DNA from: Candidatus Reconcilbacillus cellulovorans
Lineage (GTDB): Bacteria > Bacillota > Bacilli > Paenibacillales > Reconciliibacillaceae
Length of the DNA stretch: 64,000 nt
NCBI GenBank assembly: GCA_002507565.1
Contig: MOXJ01000011.1
Span: forward strand, 1-64,000
Direction: 5' to 3'
Shown here: positions 28,625 through 38,728 of the stretch, piece after piece
Layout of the letters: every line of letters begins with the position of its first letter
How positions within the stretch are numbered: position 1 is the first letter of the stretch
Notes under the pieces: generated by a model
What the model saw: only the letters and a program-made list of their open reading frames with translations
Databases searched by the model: none
What the model was told of the DNA's origin: nothing
Program-made: the position numbers and the translations under genes

Positions 28625-29521
28625 TCAGAAAATTTTGTAGCCCGCGTACCGGTAGGCGAGACGGTAGGCGGCGACGATCAGGATAAGACCGATGACCGAC
28701 TTGAACATGCCGACCGCCGTTCCGAAACTGTATTGGCTGTTCAGAATCGCCGTCCGGTACACGAACGTGTCGATGATGTCGCCCTTGTCGTAGACGAGCG
28801 GATTGTACAGATTGAAAATCTGGTCGAACCCGGCGTTCAAAATGTTGCCGAGCGAAAGCGTCCCGACGACGACCGCGATCGGCAGCATCGCGGGAATCGT
28901 GATGTAAAGCGTCTGTTTCCACCGCCCGGCGCCATCGACTTCCGCCGCCTCGTACAGCGAAGGATTGACGCCGGCCAGCGCCGCAAGAAACACGATCGCG
29001 TTGAAGCCGAAATTTTGCCAGATGTCGCTGACGACGACCGTAAACCGGAACCAGTCGCCGTCGCCGAGCCAGAACACCGGTTTTAAGCCGAGCTGTTTCA
29101 GCGTTCGGTTGACGATGCCCTCCGTGCCGAGCATGTCGGTCAAGATGCCGCCGAGAATGACCCACGAAATGAAATGCGGCAAATAAACGATCGTCTGCAC
29201 GACCCGCTTGAACAGTATCCGCCGCACCTCGTTCAACAGCAGGGCGAAAACGAACGGCACGAGCAGACCGAACGCGATTTTCAGCACGGAAATGACCAGC
29301 GTGTTGATGATGACCTGCCGGCTGTCCGGATAGTCGAACATGAATTCGAAATGCTTCAGTCCGACGAACGGCGAGTGCCAGATGCCTTTGGCCGGCTTGA
29401 AATCTTGAAACGCCATGACGAGCCCGGCCATCGGTACGTAGGCAAACACGAGCGTCAGCGCGCAGGCCGGCCACAACATCACGTGGAACGGCCACGTTCT
29501 GGACCATTTCTCCCTGAACAC
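28625..29521 (-). CDS. Carbohydrate ABC permease, LplB type
   Basis: 298-residue permease, first gene of the operon. Six membrane segments, EAA loop LYEAAEVDGAGRWKQTL then IPAMLPIAVV, and an ending RLAYRYAGYKIF typical of the LplB group. GTG start at 29521, ahead of which lies AAAGGACCGGG. The 215-base divergent region 29522-29736 contains a possible -10 (TACAAT, minus strand, 29586-29591) without a clear -35, and no gene. Confidence 0.92.
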   Translation of the reverse strand: MFREKWSRTWPFHVMLWPACALTLVFAYVPMAGLVMAFQDFKPAKGIWHSPFVGLKHFEFMFDYPDSRQVIINTLVISVLKIAFGLLVPFVFALLLNEVRRILFKRVVQTIVYLPHFISWVILGGILTDMLGTEGIVNRTLKQLGLKPVFWLGDGDWFRFTVVVSDIWQNFGFNAIVFLAALAGVNPSLYEAAEVDGAGRWKQTLYITIPAMLPIAVVVGTLSLGNILNAGFDQIFNLYNPLVYDKGDIIDTFVYRTAILNSQYSFGTAVGMFKSVIGLILIVAAYRLAYRYAGYKIF

Positions 29522-29736
29522 GGCTTTTCCCGGTCCTTTCCCCGCCTGAGTTCCGTCTTACATTCGCATTCGGCGTCGCACTCCGATTGTATCAGGCGGG
29601 CGGCCGGGCGCGACAGACCCGGTCTTTTGGATTCATGCCAAAATCTTTTGAAATCGCGTCCGGACTGTGGACAACGGGTCTGCGTACGTGCGACAATTGA
29701 AGATGCAAGGGGCGAAAAGCGGGGGGTCGCGCGATC

Positions 29737-31494
29737 ATGAGGGCAGTCGCGGCGCGGATCGACGCGATGCGGGGAAACACGTTTTTCCGGATTGTCCTGA
29801 TTATTTTGATGCTGCTTGCGCCGCTTCTGGCGCTTTACACGATCTCTTACCGCGTCAGCACAGACGTGCTCAAACAGGAAGTTCGGTCGCTGAAAATGAA
29901 AGACTTGTCGTTTCTCGCCCAGGACATCAACACGAACCTCGAAAATATTGCGACGCTCGCCGTGTTGCTCAGCGACGACCTGGAAATCCAGAATTTGCGC
30001 CATCTCGACCTGATCCCGAACGCCTACGAGCGCAACGAGGAGCAGCTGCGCGTCATCGAGCGGCTGCGGCTGCTCAACGTCGCCGGGCGATGGGACACCC
30101 ACTACGCGATCTACGTTCCCGACACGAACATCGTCGTTTCGACGACCGGGAAAGTCACGTATAACATGAAAGAACTTGCCGAAACGTTTACACCCGTCTG
30201 GGAAACGCGCCGCGTCCGCGTGCTCGACTATATGGAAGAGCGCATGGTCCGCCATTTCGTCAAGCCCGAAACGAAAAGCCGGGATCTCGCGCGCGCCTCG
30301 CTCATCGTCGAAGCTTCGTTTCCGAAAGACGCGCTCGTCAAACATCTCGACGACCTCAAACGCGGCGGCCAGGGCGATCCGTTCCTGTTCCGCCCGACCG
30401 GCGAATGGCTGGCGAACCGGACGGCCGACCGCGCGCGCATCGAGCGCATCGTGCGCGACGAACTGATGCCGAACCCGGCGCCCGTCGCCCGCGACGCCGT
30501 CGTCCGGCTGGACGGCACGCAATATTTGATCACCGTCGTCCCGGTGCCCGCCCTCGGCTGGCAGCTCGTCGACTACGTGCCGCTCGAAGAGATGATGCGG
30601 CCGATCGTCCGCAGCCGCAACCTGTTTTACGCCTCGGTCGCCCTTCTGCTTGCGCTCAGCGTCGTCGCCGGGCATTGGCTGTACCGCAACGTCCAGCGAC
30701 CGATCGCCGCGCTCATTCGCGGCGTGCAGCGGCTGAGAGCCGGCGATTACTCGACGCGCATCCGGGAGACGCCGCGCAACGAATTTGCTTTTTTATTTCT
30801 GAAATTCAACCAGATGGCCGAAGAGATCGAGGAACTGATCGGCAAAGTGTACGCCGAACAATTGCGCACGCGCGAGGCGAACCTGAAGTGGCTGCAGTCT
30901 CAGATCAATCCTCATTTTCTGTACAACTGTTTCGCGCTCATCCGCAGCCTGACCCGTCTCGGTAAAACGGACTCCGTCCTGCGCCTGACGACGCATCTCG
31001 GCAAATATTACCGCTACACGACGCGCATCGAGCGCCAGATCGTCACGCTCGGCGAAGAACTGGAACTGATCAAAAGCTACCTGGAAATCCAGAACATGCA
31101 CATCCCGTCGCTATCGTACCGGATCGACGTTCCGGAACCGATGCGCGCGCTCGAAATCCCCCGCCTGTTGCTTCAACCGATCGTTGAAAACGCTGTCGTC
31201 CACGGCATCGAGCCGAGCGGCCGGGACGGTACCGTGCGCATCGCCGGCGAACAAACCGGCGGCCTCAACATCGTGACGGTGGAAGACGACGGCGTCGGCA
31301 TGTCCGCCGAACGGCTGCGGGCCTTACGGGCGGAACTCGAGCATCCCTCCGGCGACGACGCCGGCTGCGCGCTGCGCAACATCCGCGAGCGGCTCGTCCT
31401 CCAGTTCGGGGAAGAAGCACGCCTCGAATTCGACTCGCGCGAAAACGGCGGCACGACCGTCCGCGTCGTCTGGCCGAACCGGAAGGAGGCGTAA
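29737..31494 (+). CDS. Sensor histidine kinase (YesM/LytS type)
   Basis: 585 residues. Membrane helix at about 18-37, extracytoplasmic sensing region at about 40-290, second helix at about 292-312, HAMP at about 313-365 (RPIAALIRGVQRLRAGDYS), then His_kinase domain with the phospho-acceptor in QSQINPHFLYNCF (about residue 393) and an HATPase domain (PIVENAVVHGIEP; VEDDGVGMS). Such kinases sense sugar status for the neighbouring transporter. Four bases before the response regulator, so cotranscribed. Divergent from the permease operon it most likely controls. Confidence 0.92.
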   Translation: MRAVAARIDAMRGNTFFRIVLIILMLLAPLLALYTISYRVSTDVLKQEVRSLKMKDLSFLAQDINTNLENIATLAVLLSDDLEIQNLRHLDLIPNAYERNEEQLRVIERLRLLNVAGRWDTHYAIYVPDTNIVVSTTGKVTYNMKELAETFTPVWETRRVRVLDYMEERMVRHFVKPETKSRDLARASLIVEASFPKDALVKHLDDLKRGGQGDPFLFRPTGEWLANRTADRARIERIVRDELMPNPAPVARDAVVRLDGTQYLITVVPVPALGWQLVDYVPLEEMMRPIVRSRNLFYASVALLLALSVVAGHWLYRNVQRPIAALIRGVQRLRAGDYSTRIRETPRNEFAFLFLKFNQMAEEIEELIGKVYAEQLRTREANLKWLQSQINPHFLYNCFALIRSLTRLGKTDSVLRLTTHLGKYYRYTTRIERQIVTLGEELELIKSYLEIQNMHIPSLSYRIDVPEPMRALEIPRLLLQPIVENAVVHGIEPSGRDGTVRIAGEQTGGLNIVTVEDDGVGMSAERLRALRAELEHPSGDDAGCALRNIRERLVLQFGEEARLEFDSRENGGTTVRVVWPNRKEA

Positions 31495-31498
31495 ATCC

Positions 31499-33166
31499 GT
31501 GTACCGACTTCTCATCGTCGACGACCAGCCGGACCTCGTCGACGACCTGGCGGAAACCCTGCCCTGGCACGAACTCGGCATCGAGGCCGTCTACCGCGCG
31601 TACTCGGCGCGCGAGGCGCTGGACATCGTCCGGACGAACCCCGTCGACGTCGTCGTCACCGACATCCGGATGCCCGGCATGTCCGGCCTCGACCTGATGC
31701 GCGAAATCCGCCGGTCGTGGAAAAACATCCGCTGCATCCTTTTGTCCGGCTACAGCGATTTCGAATACGCGCGGTCGGGCATCCGCCACCAGGCCGACGA
31801 CTACCTGCTCAAGCCGGTCGAGGACGACCAGCTGCTGGAAGCCGTCCGGCGCGCGCTCCGGCAACTCGACGAGCAATGGCGGCAGACGGTCTCGTATCAA
31901 AACCTGGAAGCGACGTTCAACGAAATGCTGCCGGTGTTGCAAAACGGCCTGCTGCTCGATCTGCTGCAGGGCCGGGTCGCGCCGTCCGCCGTCTCGCCTG
32001 AGAAGCTGGAGCGGCTGCGTCTAGCGTTTCGCATCGGCGAACCGGTCTGCCTCGCCCTCGTCCGCATCGAGGAAGACCTGCACGCCCGATTCGGCAGCGA
32101 CGTCGGCCTTTTGGAATACGCCGTGCTGAAAATGGCGGACGAAATTTTTTCGGACGAATTTCTGATTTGGAGCGCGAAAGACCCGTACGGCTACCTCGCC
32201 GTCGCCATCCAGAGCCGGTCGCCGACGCAGGGGACGGCGGATGCGGACGGCTCGGCGGAGTTGGGCGGCTCGGCCGAAGCCTCGTTCGCCGAACGCCTCG
32301 AACGCAAGGCCGCGCAGCTGCAGCATTACGTCCGGGTGTACCTGAAAGGAACCGTCTCGCTGTTTATTCATCCGCAAGGGCGATTCCCGTTCGACCTGCG
32401 CGACATGTACGACCGCGCGGTATCCGGTTTCCGCCGGCTTATCGGCAGCGAGCGGGAACTGCTCGTCGTCGCCGGGCGCGACACCGCGGGACGGTCGGGC
32501 GAAACCGGACCGCTCGGCGCGCTGCACGACCCCCCGACGCTCGTGCACCTTTTGGAAACCGGCCAATGGGACGCCCTCGAAGAAAAATTGAAAAGCGCAC
32601 TGGACGTCTGGGAACACCGCCTGGGCGGCTCGCACGAACACATGCTGGAAATTTATTTCACGTTCGTCAGCGCCCTAGCCTATTCGGTCCACAACGGGAA
32701 GCGGTGGCTGGAACAGACGCTCGGCGACGACTTCGAGCCGCTGGTCCGCGGGCCGAATTTCCGGACGGCGCGCCAATTCCGCGACTGGATGTTTCGCGTC
32801 GTCGGCAAATACCGCAACGAAGTCCAGACGGAAACCCGGTATTCGCGCTCGAACCTCGTCCGGCAAGTGCAGCAATACGTCGCCGACCATCTGGCCGATG
32901 CGACGCTGCAATCGATCGCCGCCCATGTCTACCTGAACCCGTCTTATTTATCGAAAATTTACAAGATGGAAACCGGCGAGGGGCTGCACGAATACATCCA
33001 GCGGATGAAAATGGAACGCGCGGCCCACTGGCTGAAATCCGGTGGCATGAAAATTTACGAGATCGCCGAACGGCTCGGCTACACGAAGACGAGTTATTTC
33101 ATCAAGCTGTTCCGGGAGACGTACGGCATGACGCCTCAGGAGTACCGCAACAGCGTGGGGAGGTGA
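31499..33166 (+). CDS. AraC-type response regulator (YesN type)
   Basis: 555 residues: receiver domain at 1-120 with phospho-acceptor Asp in VVVTDIRMPGMSGLDLM (about residue 55) and Lys in LLKPVEDDQL (about 104); a long middle region; and a C-terminal AraC/XylS double helix-turn-helix at about 455-553 (IAAHVYLNPSYLSKIYKMETG; IAERLGYTKTSYFIKLFRE). GTG start with GGAAGGAGG ten bases upstream. Likely activates the divergent sugar transporter operon. Confidence 0.93.
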   Translation: MYRLLIVDDQPDLVDDLAETLPWHELGIEAVYRAYSAREALDIVRTNPVDVVVTDIRMPGMSGLDLMREIRRSWKNIRCILLSGYSDFEYARSGIRHQADDYLLKPVEDDQLLEAVRRALRQLDEQWRQTVSYQNLEATFNEMLPVLQNGLLLDLLQGRVAPSAVSPEKLERLRLAFRIGEPVCLALVRIEEDLHARFGSDVGLLEYAVLKMADEIFSDEFLIWSAKDPYGYLAVAIQSRSPTQGTADADGSAELGGSAEASFAERLERKAAQLQHYVRVYLKGTVSLFIHPQGRFPFDLRDMYDRAVSGFRRLIGSERELLVVAGRDTAGRSGETGPLGALHDPPTLVHLLETGQWDALEEKLKSALDVWEHRLGGSHEHMLEIYFTFVSALAYSVHNGKRWLEQTLGDDFEPLVRGPNFRTARQFRDWMFRVVGKYRNEVQTETRYSRSNLVRQVQQYVADHLADATLQSIAAHVYLNPSYLSKIYKMETGEGLHEYIQRMKMERAAHWLKSGGMKIYEIAERLGYTKTSYFIKLFRETYGMTPQEYRNSVGR

Positions 33167-33189
33167 AGGGTGGCGCGTGCAAAGAAAAA

Positions 33190-33226
33190 CAGACCGCACA
33201 CCTTATAAGGCGTGCGGTCTGTTCTC
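33190..33226 (+). terminator. Stem-loop terminator after the response regulator
   Basis: Perfect 10-base stem CAGACCGCAC / GTGCGGTCTG with a 12-base loop, followed by TTCTCT and preceded by AAAAA; it could act in both directions, ending this gene and the minus-strand remnant beyond it. Confidence 0.7.
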
Positions 33227-33259
33227 TAGTCTTCGAAAAAATGACCTGTCGACCGTCGG

Positions 33260-33798
33260 CTATCGCCGCGACCACAGCGCCGGCACATTCGGCGGCTCCC
33301 ATCTCGGCTGGGACGTGTGGGCCTGGATACAGATATAGATCACTCCGCCGTAAGTGACCTGATCGTTCACTTGATATGCGCGTCCGGCCGCCCAGAGCGA
33401 CACGCTGTCCGTCGGCGACGGCGTCGGAGTCGGTGTCGGTGCAGGCGTCGTCCGCAGAATGCATTCCCCGTCGCCATCTCTTCCGCCCACACCTGCGTGA
33501 TCCCGCGCGCGTCCGCCCCGCGCCAGGCGGCCAGCTCGCCGGTTACGCGCACGTGCCAGCGATACGTCACACCGGACGGCTGATCGACCGCTTGCCCGGA
33601 CGCACCGCCGCTCGCCACCGCTCAGGCCGCCGGCAGCGCCGAAAACAACACCGGCCTCTTCCCCGACGCGCCTGTCGCGACGTCAGCCGCCGACGACCCG
33701 GCAACCGGAATAAGAGCCAACCCCGGCGACACGACAAACGCACAAAGGGCGGAGAAGACCACCGCGATTTTCAGAGCTGGACGACGGTCAAGACGCAT
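33260..33798 (-). pseudogene. Degraded secreted CBM5/12 protein
   Basis: Remnant of a secreted carbohydrate-binding protein. A good start (ATG 33798, GAGGAG upstream) and signal peptide (ALKIAVVFSALCAFVVSPG) are followed by an in-frame TGA at 33622-33624, then continuing sequence (VTYRWHVRVTGELAAWRG), then a frameshift near 33455 into a Thr/Pro linker and a CBM5/12 module (LWAAGRAYQVNDQVTYGG; HTSQPRWEP; PALW) ending at 33260. CBM5/12 binds chitin or cellulose. About 175 codons in all, so no catalytic domain remains; probably also internally deleted. Confidence 0.65.
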
Positions 33799-33838
33799 CC
33801 GAAATTCTCCTCGCCCCTGTGTTTCCTGCCGGATCGGC

Positions 33839-33870
33839 AAAAAAACCCGACCGGCTTCTTCGCCGGCCCC
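33839..33870 (-). terminator. Terminator downstream of the surface glucanase
   Basis: Minus-strand stem GCCGG(C) / GCCGG with loop GAAGAA, followed by TCGGG and seven T. It lies about 100 bases after the stop of the gene at 33965 and before the remnant gene. Confidence 0.65.
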
Positions 33871-33922
33871 CACGCTCGGAACATCGGCCGGCCCGGCCGG
33901 TCAAATTAAATACGAACACCGA

Positions 33923-33952
33923 CGGGCCGACCCCGCTTTCGGGATCGGCCCG
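33923..33952 (-). terminator. Stem-loop immediately after the surface glucanase
   Basis: 12-pair stem with one mismatch (CGGGCCGA... / ...TCGGCCCG), loop of six, beginning 13 bases after the stop codon. It lacks a T-run, so it may protect the 3' end of the mRNA, with the true terminator at 33839-33870. Confidence 0.5.
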
Positions 33953-33964
33953 CCTCAGCTCACG

Positions 33965-36900
33965 TTACGGCGCCGGCACCAACCGCACATTGTCCAAATA
34001 CAGATTATACGGCGTCTGCGGATTCGGATCTCCCGCGGCGGCCTTGCGCCCGAACCCGAACATCAACTTGTAGACGCCGTCCGTCGGCACGTTGAGCAGC
34101 ACTTCGAACGTCTGCGCCGTTGTTAGGACGTTCACCGTTTTGGAATCCACCGGGACGTTGTTTTGCGACAGCTCGACGAGCACCGGCCGCTCCACGTCGC
34201 CGCGCATGTCGAACGTCAACCGGTACGTCCCTGCCGTCAGCTGGACGCCGTCCTTATAGAACTGAATATGCCACGCCTCCCAGCCGGGCTGAATGACGGT
34301 CGCCTTCACCTCGCCGTTTTCTGCGACGAACAGCGCCTTGCCCGCCCCCGGCTGGAAATCGCCCTGATTGTGGACGCGCCAGCCGGACAGGTCGTTCGTG
34401 AACCGAGCGTCGGTGATCGGGTTGTTGTCCACGGCCGGCTCGACGACTTCTCTCAGCACGACGTCGTCAAAATAGACGGTCTGCGTGACGGTGGGCGTCG
34501 TCCGACCGTTAAAATCGACGTTGCCGATGCAGAAATTCAGTTTGAGCGCGCCGCTTTCCGACGCGACGAATTGGTCGCGGTAGACGACGGCGGAATCGGC
34601 GGTGATGTCGAATTTCCGCTCGGGCGTCGGCCGTCCGGTGTACTCGAGCCGGATCGGGCGGTTCACAGTCGACCAGGCGCGGAAGGTCAGTTCATACGTT
34701 TTGCCAGCTTCGACCATAATATTTTCCTGGAAAAACTGAACACTCCAATTAAACGTTCCGATCGACGCGATGTCGACGGCGGCCGCACCCTCGCGCACGC
34801 TGACGGATGCGGCTCCGCCTTCGCCCGCCCAGAATCCCCATCCGCTCGTGCCTGCGGCGAAATCGCCGTTGACGACGAGATTGCCGCTGTCCGCGACGAC
34901 CGTGTCGGTCACCGAAGCGTCCGCGTAGCCTTGGGCGGAGACGACGATCGTGTACGGCCCCGCCGCGGAGAACACGTCGCCCGCGATCGTGAGACGGCCC
35001 GCTTCCAACGTGTACTGTCCAGCAGACAGCGCCCGGCCGTTCACGATCACCGACCGGACGGCGGCGCGCCAGGCCGGATCGTCGGTAAACGAGACGACCA
35101 TCGGCCCGCCGACGACGTTGCGTGCGGGATCCGCCCGCAAGTACGGCGGCCGCATCACGGGGGCGTCCTTCATCTCCAGCACGACGTCGTCGATCCAGAT
35201 GTCGTGCGCGCCGAGCGGCGAGGCGCCCGACGGCTGGCCGAGCAGAAATTTCAGGCTGAGCGTCTGGTTCGTCGCCGGCCGGAATTCGTACGTAAACGTC
35301 TGCATCTCCGGCGTCAGCTGGACGCTCTGGCTGAGGAACCGCTGGTAGTTCGGATCGTCGACGACCGCCTCGATCGTTCGCGGAACCGACGACCGCGCCT
35401 TGAACGACAGCACGTACGTGATGCCGCCGGTAAACCGCATGTTTTCCTGGTTCAGCATGACCGACCACGGCTGAGAGCCTGCGCCCGCGACGGCGACATG
35501 CGCCTCCCCGCCGTCGGCGGAAAACGTCGCCGCGCCGCCATCGATCGCGTACGTTTTCCAGGCCTCCAGGCCGAGCGCGAAATCGCCGTTGACCAGCGGG
35601 AAAACGCTGACGCCGGTCAGATCGATGTTGTTCGTCGTCCGCACGAGCTTCACATCGTCGAGATAGACGTTGCCGGCCTCACCGCCGAACAGGAAGACGA
35701 GTCGGCCGTTTGCGTCGCTTGGGGCGTTCATGGCGAAATCGACCGTCTTCGTCTCCATGGCCGTCGTCAGCGGCACGGCGACCGGCGCCGCGTACTCGAC
35801 CGAGCCGTCGGCGTTCCGCAGCGCGACGCGGATCGAGCGCGGCCGGTCGGAGCGCGCCTTGAACGTCAGCCGGTATGCGTTGTTCTGGAGCAGCTGGATG
35901 CCCGGCTGTCCGAGCGCGATCGCCTCCGGCGACGTGCCGGCGTCGCGGATCGCGACGGCAAGCTCGCGCGCATCCGGATCGACCGAGGCGGAGGCATCCG
36001 CGCCGTTCGTCGCAAAGTGCCAATACGTCATCCGGTCCATGCGGCCGAGATCGAACGTGCCGTTGTACACGTGATTGCCGTCGGCCAGCGGCGTTTTCGG
36101 GCCATCCGGGTACGGGTCCGGCGCCGTCGTCTCGGTAACGCGGACGTTGCCGATCCAGACGCCGGCCGTGTTCAGCCCGACGTTGAATTCGAGCCGGGCG
36201 AGAACGTCCGTGTCGCGCGTCATCTGGAACACTTTTTCATACCTCTGCAATTGCGTGGAAAGCGGAATGTCCCACACGTCGGAATACGTCGTCCATCCGC
36301 GCTCCGCCCCGCCGCCGAACTTGACGCTGATCGATCGGTCGGCGGACGCCTTGGCGTCGAACGTCAGCCGGTACCAGCGGCCTTTACCCAGCGTGACGTT
36401 CTGGATGAGCTGCACCGCATGCACGGCGTTGCCGGGCGAAGTGACGTTGATTTTCGCGAACGGGACGCCGCCGACGCTTTCGACCGCGACGGTGCCGGCG
36501 CCGCCGAACGTGTTGATGTGGACGAAGTTCCAATATTGCGTGTTGAGCGGCGTATCCGGCGCCGTGATTTCCGTAAAGCCACGTTCGTACCGCGCGTCGT
36601 ATACCAGATTGCCGTCGACGGGCTGTTTCGCGTTGGCGGGCAGCGGCTCCGGCGCGATTACCGGTTCCGTCGGCGTCCGGTACGGCCGGCCGGTCAGCTC
36701 GTAGACGCGCACGTAGTCGACTTCCATGCGCGCCGGGAACATCGAGGCGTCGGGCACCCTGCCGCCGTCGAAGTTGCCGCCGACCGCTAAGTTAAGAATG
36801 ATGTAAAACGGCTGGTCGAACGGAGCCGGATACGCGTATTTCGCCGGTTGCCCGGGACCGATGCTGTCCCAGTTGTTGAGCGTCTGATACAATTGCCCGT

Positions 36901-38728
36901 CGACGTACCAGCGCAGTTCGCCGGGTTCCCATTCCAAGCTGTAGACGTGAAAATCGCCGATGTCCGTTCCTTCAGGAAAACGGTAAGTCGCGCCCGACGA
37001 CTTGTTGTTCGGCCAGGTGCCGCCGAAGTGGATCGTGCCGCTGACTTCGCCGGGCAGCCGGCCACGCGCTTCCATAATGTCGATTTCGCCGGAAGCGGCC
37101 CATCCGCCGTATATGCTGTCCTTCGGCATGAGCCAGAAGGCCGGCCAGAAACCTTGTCCCTTCGGCATGCGAATGCGCGCCTCGAACTTGCCGTATTTTT
37201 TCGAAAACGTCGGCTGCGTAAACAGCCGCGCGGATGTGTACGGCTTGCCGCCGAAACCGTCGTTGCGGGCCTCGATGATGAGCTTGCCGTCCTGTACATA
37301 GGCGTTCTCCGCGCGATAATACTGCTGTTCGTTGTTGCCCCAGTCGACGAGGCCGTACTGCGAGCCGGTGCCGAGCTGGTATCCCCATTTGTCCAGATCG
37401 ACGCCGTTTGCGTCCGGACGGGAGGCCGTCCCGTCGAATTCGTCGGCCCAGACGAGCGTCCACATCGGCTGACCGGAACCGCCCGAACCACCGGAAGATC
37501 CGCCGCCCGGCGTCGCCACGTCCGTCGAATCGCCGGCCGAACTTGCGGGCGGGCGGCCACCGGCGACGGAACCGATCGTCCCTTTGCCGGTCCGCGCGCC
37601 GTTGACGACGACCTCGTCCGCCTCATTCACCAGCCGCCGGATTTCGCCGACGGCGGACACGCTTGTTCCCTTCGCGCCGCTCATGATGCGCATTTCCTCT
37701 ACCTTCCCGTCGCCGGAAACTTCCACCGTCGCTTTCGTCTCGACGCGGACGGCATCGACGCTCGTCCCGTCCCCCACCACAAACCGGACGGCAGCTTCCT
37801 TCCGCGCGATCACGACCGACCGGACCGTCGATCTCAGCAGCCGAACGCTGTGTTCACCGCCGCCTTCGATCCACAGCGTTCCCCCGATCCGGACGCCGTC
37901 GAGCACGACGTCGCCGTCACCGACGCCGGTTGTCAAGAGCACGTCGCCGTTCACAACAGCGTCGCGCAGCGTCACGCCTCCGGTATTGACAAGGACGCGG
38001 CCGTCCGTCTCGATCGGGCCGTACACGCCGCTTCGGTTCAACACGTTCGGCACGATCCGGTCGACCAACGCCACCGCTTCCGCCCGCGTCAGCGGCTGTT
38101 TCGGACGAAGCGTCCGGTCGGAAAATCCCTGTAGATAGCCCTTCTCCGCCATCGCGGCAAGCGCCGATGCGGCGTACGCGGCTACGTCGCCCGCGTCGGC
38201 GAACGCGCCGAGAGCCGTTTTCGCGTCCGAAACGGCGTTCAATCGAAACAGACGCGCCAAAATGTGAGCCGCTTCTTCGCGGCTAATCGGCCGATCCGGC
38301 AGAAAACGGCCGTCCGGATATCCTTCGATGTACCCCGCCTTCCGAGCGGCGGCGACATCCGCGGCATACCACGCATCCGGCGCGACATCGGCAAACGTCG
38401 TATCCAAACCTGCGCCTAAACTTGCGCCTGAGTCTGCGCTCGATCCTCCGCCCGAGCCTGTCCCGGATCCGCCGCCCGTCCCGGCCGACAGCCCGAACAG
38501 GGTGTTGACGATCCGGACGAACTCCGCCCGCGTCAACGGCCGGTCCGGTCGAACCGTCCCGTCCGGATAGCCGGTCAAAAGTCCGAGCTCCGTCCATTTG
38601 GCGATCGTTCCGGCCGCCCAATGCCCCCGGGCGTCCTTCGGCAAGGTGCCGTCCGCGTGCGCCGGCGGCGGAACAACGTTCAGCAACAAAGCCGCGCAAG
38701 CCAACACGGCCAGCCATCGCTTCCGCAT
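33965..38728 (-). CDS. SLH-anchored multidomain GH16 beta-glucanase
   Basis: 1587-residue surface enzyme. Order: signal peptide 1-25; three SLH repeats at about 29-80, 109-165 and 170-228, with a Gly/Ser linker between the first two; a beta-helix-like region of short repeated strands (about 230-395); GH16 catalytic domain (about 425-680) with catalytic GEIDIMEARG, Glu548 nucleophile, Asp550, Glu553 acid/base; then five CBM4/9-like modules (about 705-870, 875-1035, 1045-1195, 1290-1440, 1445-1587), with a DUF1533-like Ig-type insert at about 1200-1290. It should cut beta-1,3(4)-glucans such as laminarin while fixed to the wall polymer. Confidence 0.92.
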   Translation of the reverse strand: MRKRWLAVLACAALLLNVVPPPAHADGTLPKDARGHWAAGTIAKWTELGLLTGYPDGTVRPDRPLTRAEFVRIVNTLFGLSAGTGGGSGTGSGGGSSADSGASLGAGLDTTFADVAPDAWYAADVAAARKAGYIEGYPDGRFLPDRPISREEAAHILARLFRLNAVSDAKTALGAFADAGDVAAYAASALAAMAEKGYLQGFSDRTLRPKQPLTRAEAVALVDRIVPNVLNRSGVYGPIETDGRVLVNTGGVTLRDAVVNGDVLLTTGVGDGDVVLDGVRIGGTLWIEGGGEHSVRLLRSTVRSVVIARKEAAVRFVVGDGTSVDAVRVETKATVEVSGDGKVEEMRIMSGAKGTSVSAVGEIRRLVNEADEVVVNGARTGKGTIGSVAGGRPPASSAGDSTDVATPGGGSSGGSGGSGQPMWTLVWADEFDGTASRPDANGVDLDKWGYQLGTGSQYGLVDWGNNEQQYYRAENAYVQDGKLIIEARNDGFGGKPYTSARLFTQPTFSKKYGKFEARIRMPKGQGFWPAFWLMPKDSIYGGWAASGEIDIMEARGRLPGEVSGTIHFGGTWPNNKSSGATYRFPEGTDIGDFHVYSLEWEPGELRWYVDGQLYQTLNNWDSIGPGQPAKYAYPAPFDQPFYIILNLAVGGNFDGGRVPDASMFPARMEVDYVRVYELTGRPYRTPTEPVIAPEPLPANAKQPVDGNLVYDARYERGFTEITAPDTPLNTQYWNFVHINTFGGAGTVAVESVGGVPFAKINVTSPGNAVHAVQLIQNVTLGKGRWYRLTFDAKASADRSISVKFGGGAERGWTTYSDVWDIPLSTQLQRYEKVFQMTRDTDVLARLEFNVGLNTAGVWIGNVRVTETTAPDPYPDGPKTPLADGNHVYNGTFDLGRMDRMTYWHFATNGADASASVDPDARELAVAIRDAGTSPEAIALGQPGIQLLQNNAYRLTFKARSDRPRSIRVALRNADGSVEYAAPVAVPLTTAMETKTVDFAMNAPSDANGRLVFLFGGEAGNVYLDDVKLVRTTNNIDLTGVSVFPLVNGDFALGLEAWKTYAIDGGAATFSADGGEAHVAVAGAGSQPWSVMLNQENMRFTGGITYVLSFKARSSVPRTIEAVVDDPNYQRFLSQSVQLTPEMQTFTYEFRPATNQTLSLKFLLGQPSGASPLGAHDIWIDDVVLEMKDAPVMRPPYLRADPARNVVGGPMVVSFTDDPAWRAAVRSVIVNGRALSAGQYTLEAGRLTIAGDVFSAAGPYTIVVSAQGYADASVTDTVVADSGNLVVNGDFAAGTSGWGFWAGEGGAASVSVREGAAAVDIASIGTFNWSVQFFQENIMVEAGKTYELTFRAWSTVNRPIRLEYTGRPTPERKFDITADSAVVYRDQFVASESGALKLNFCIGNVDFNGRTTPTVTQTVYFDDVVLREVVEPAVDNNPITDARFTNDLSGWRVHNQGDFQPGAGKALFVAENGEVKATVIQPGWEAWHIQFYKDGVQLTAGTYRLTFDMRGDVERPVLVELSQNNVPVDSKTVNVLTTAQTFEVLLNVPTDGVYKLMFGFGRKAAAGDPNPQTPYNLYLDNVRLVPAP

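Noticed and set aside
29637-29663. A CAAAA / TGAAATCGC stretch resembling the same box between the LplB-type permease and its kinase
   Set aside because: Spacing between the blocks is off by one and it belongs to a different regulator; probably chance.
34163-36790. Long plus-strand open frame of 875 codons opposite the GH16 gene
   Set aside because: Arg/Asp/His-rich composition typical of antisense in GC-rich coding DNA, no recognisable domain, and fully within a clear multidomain gene on the other strand.
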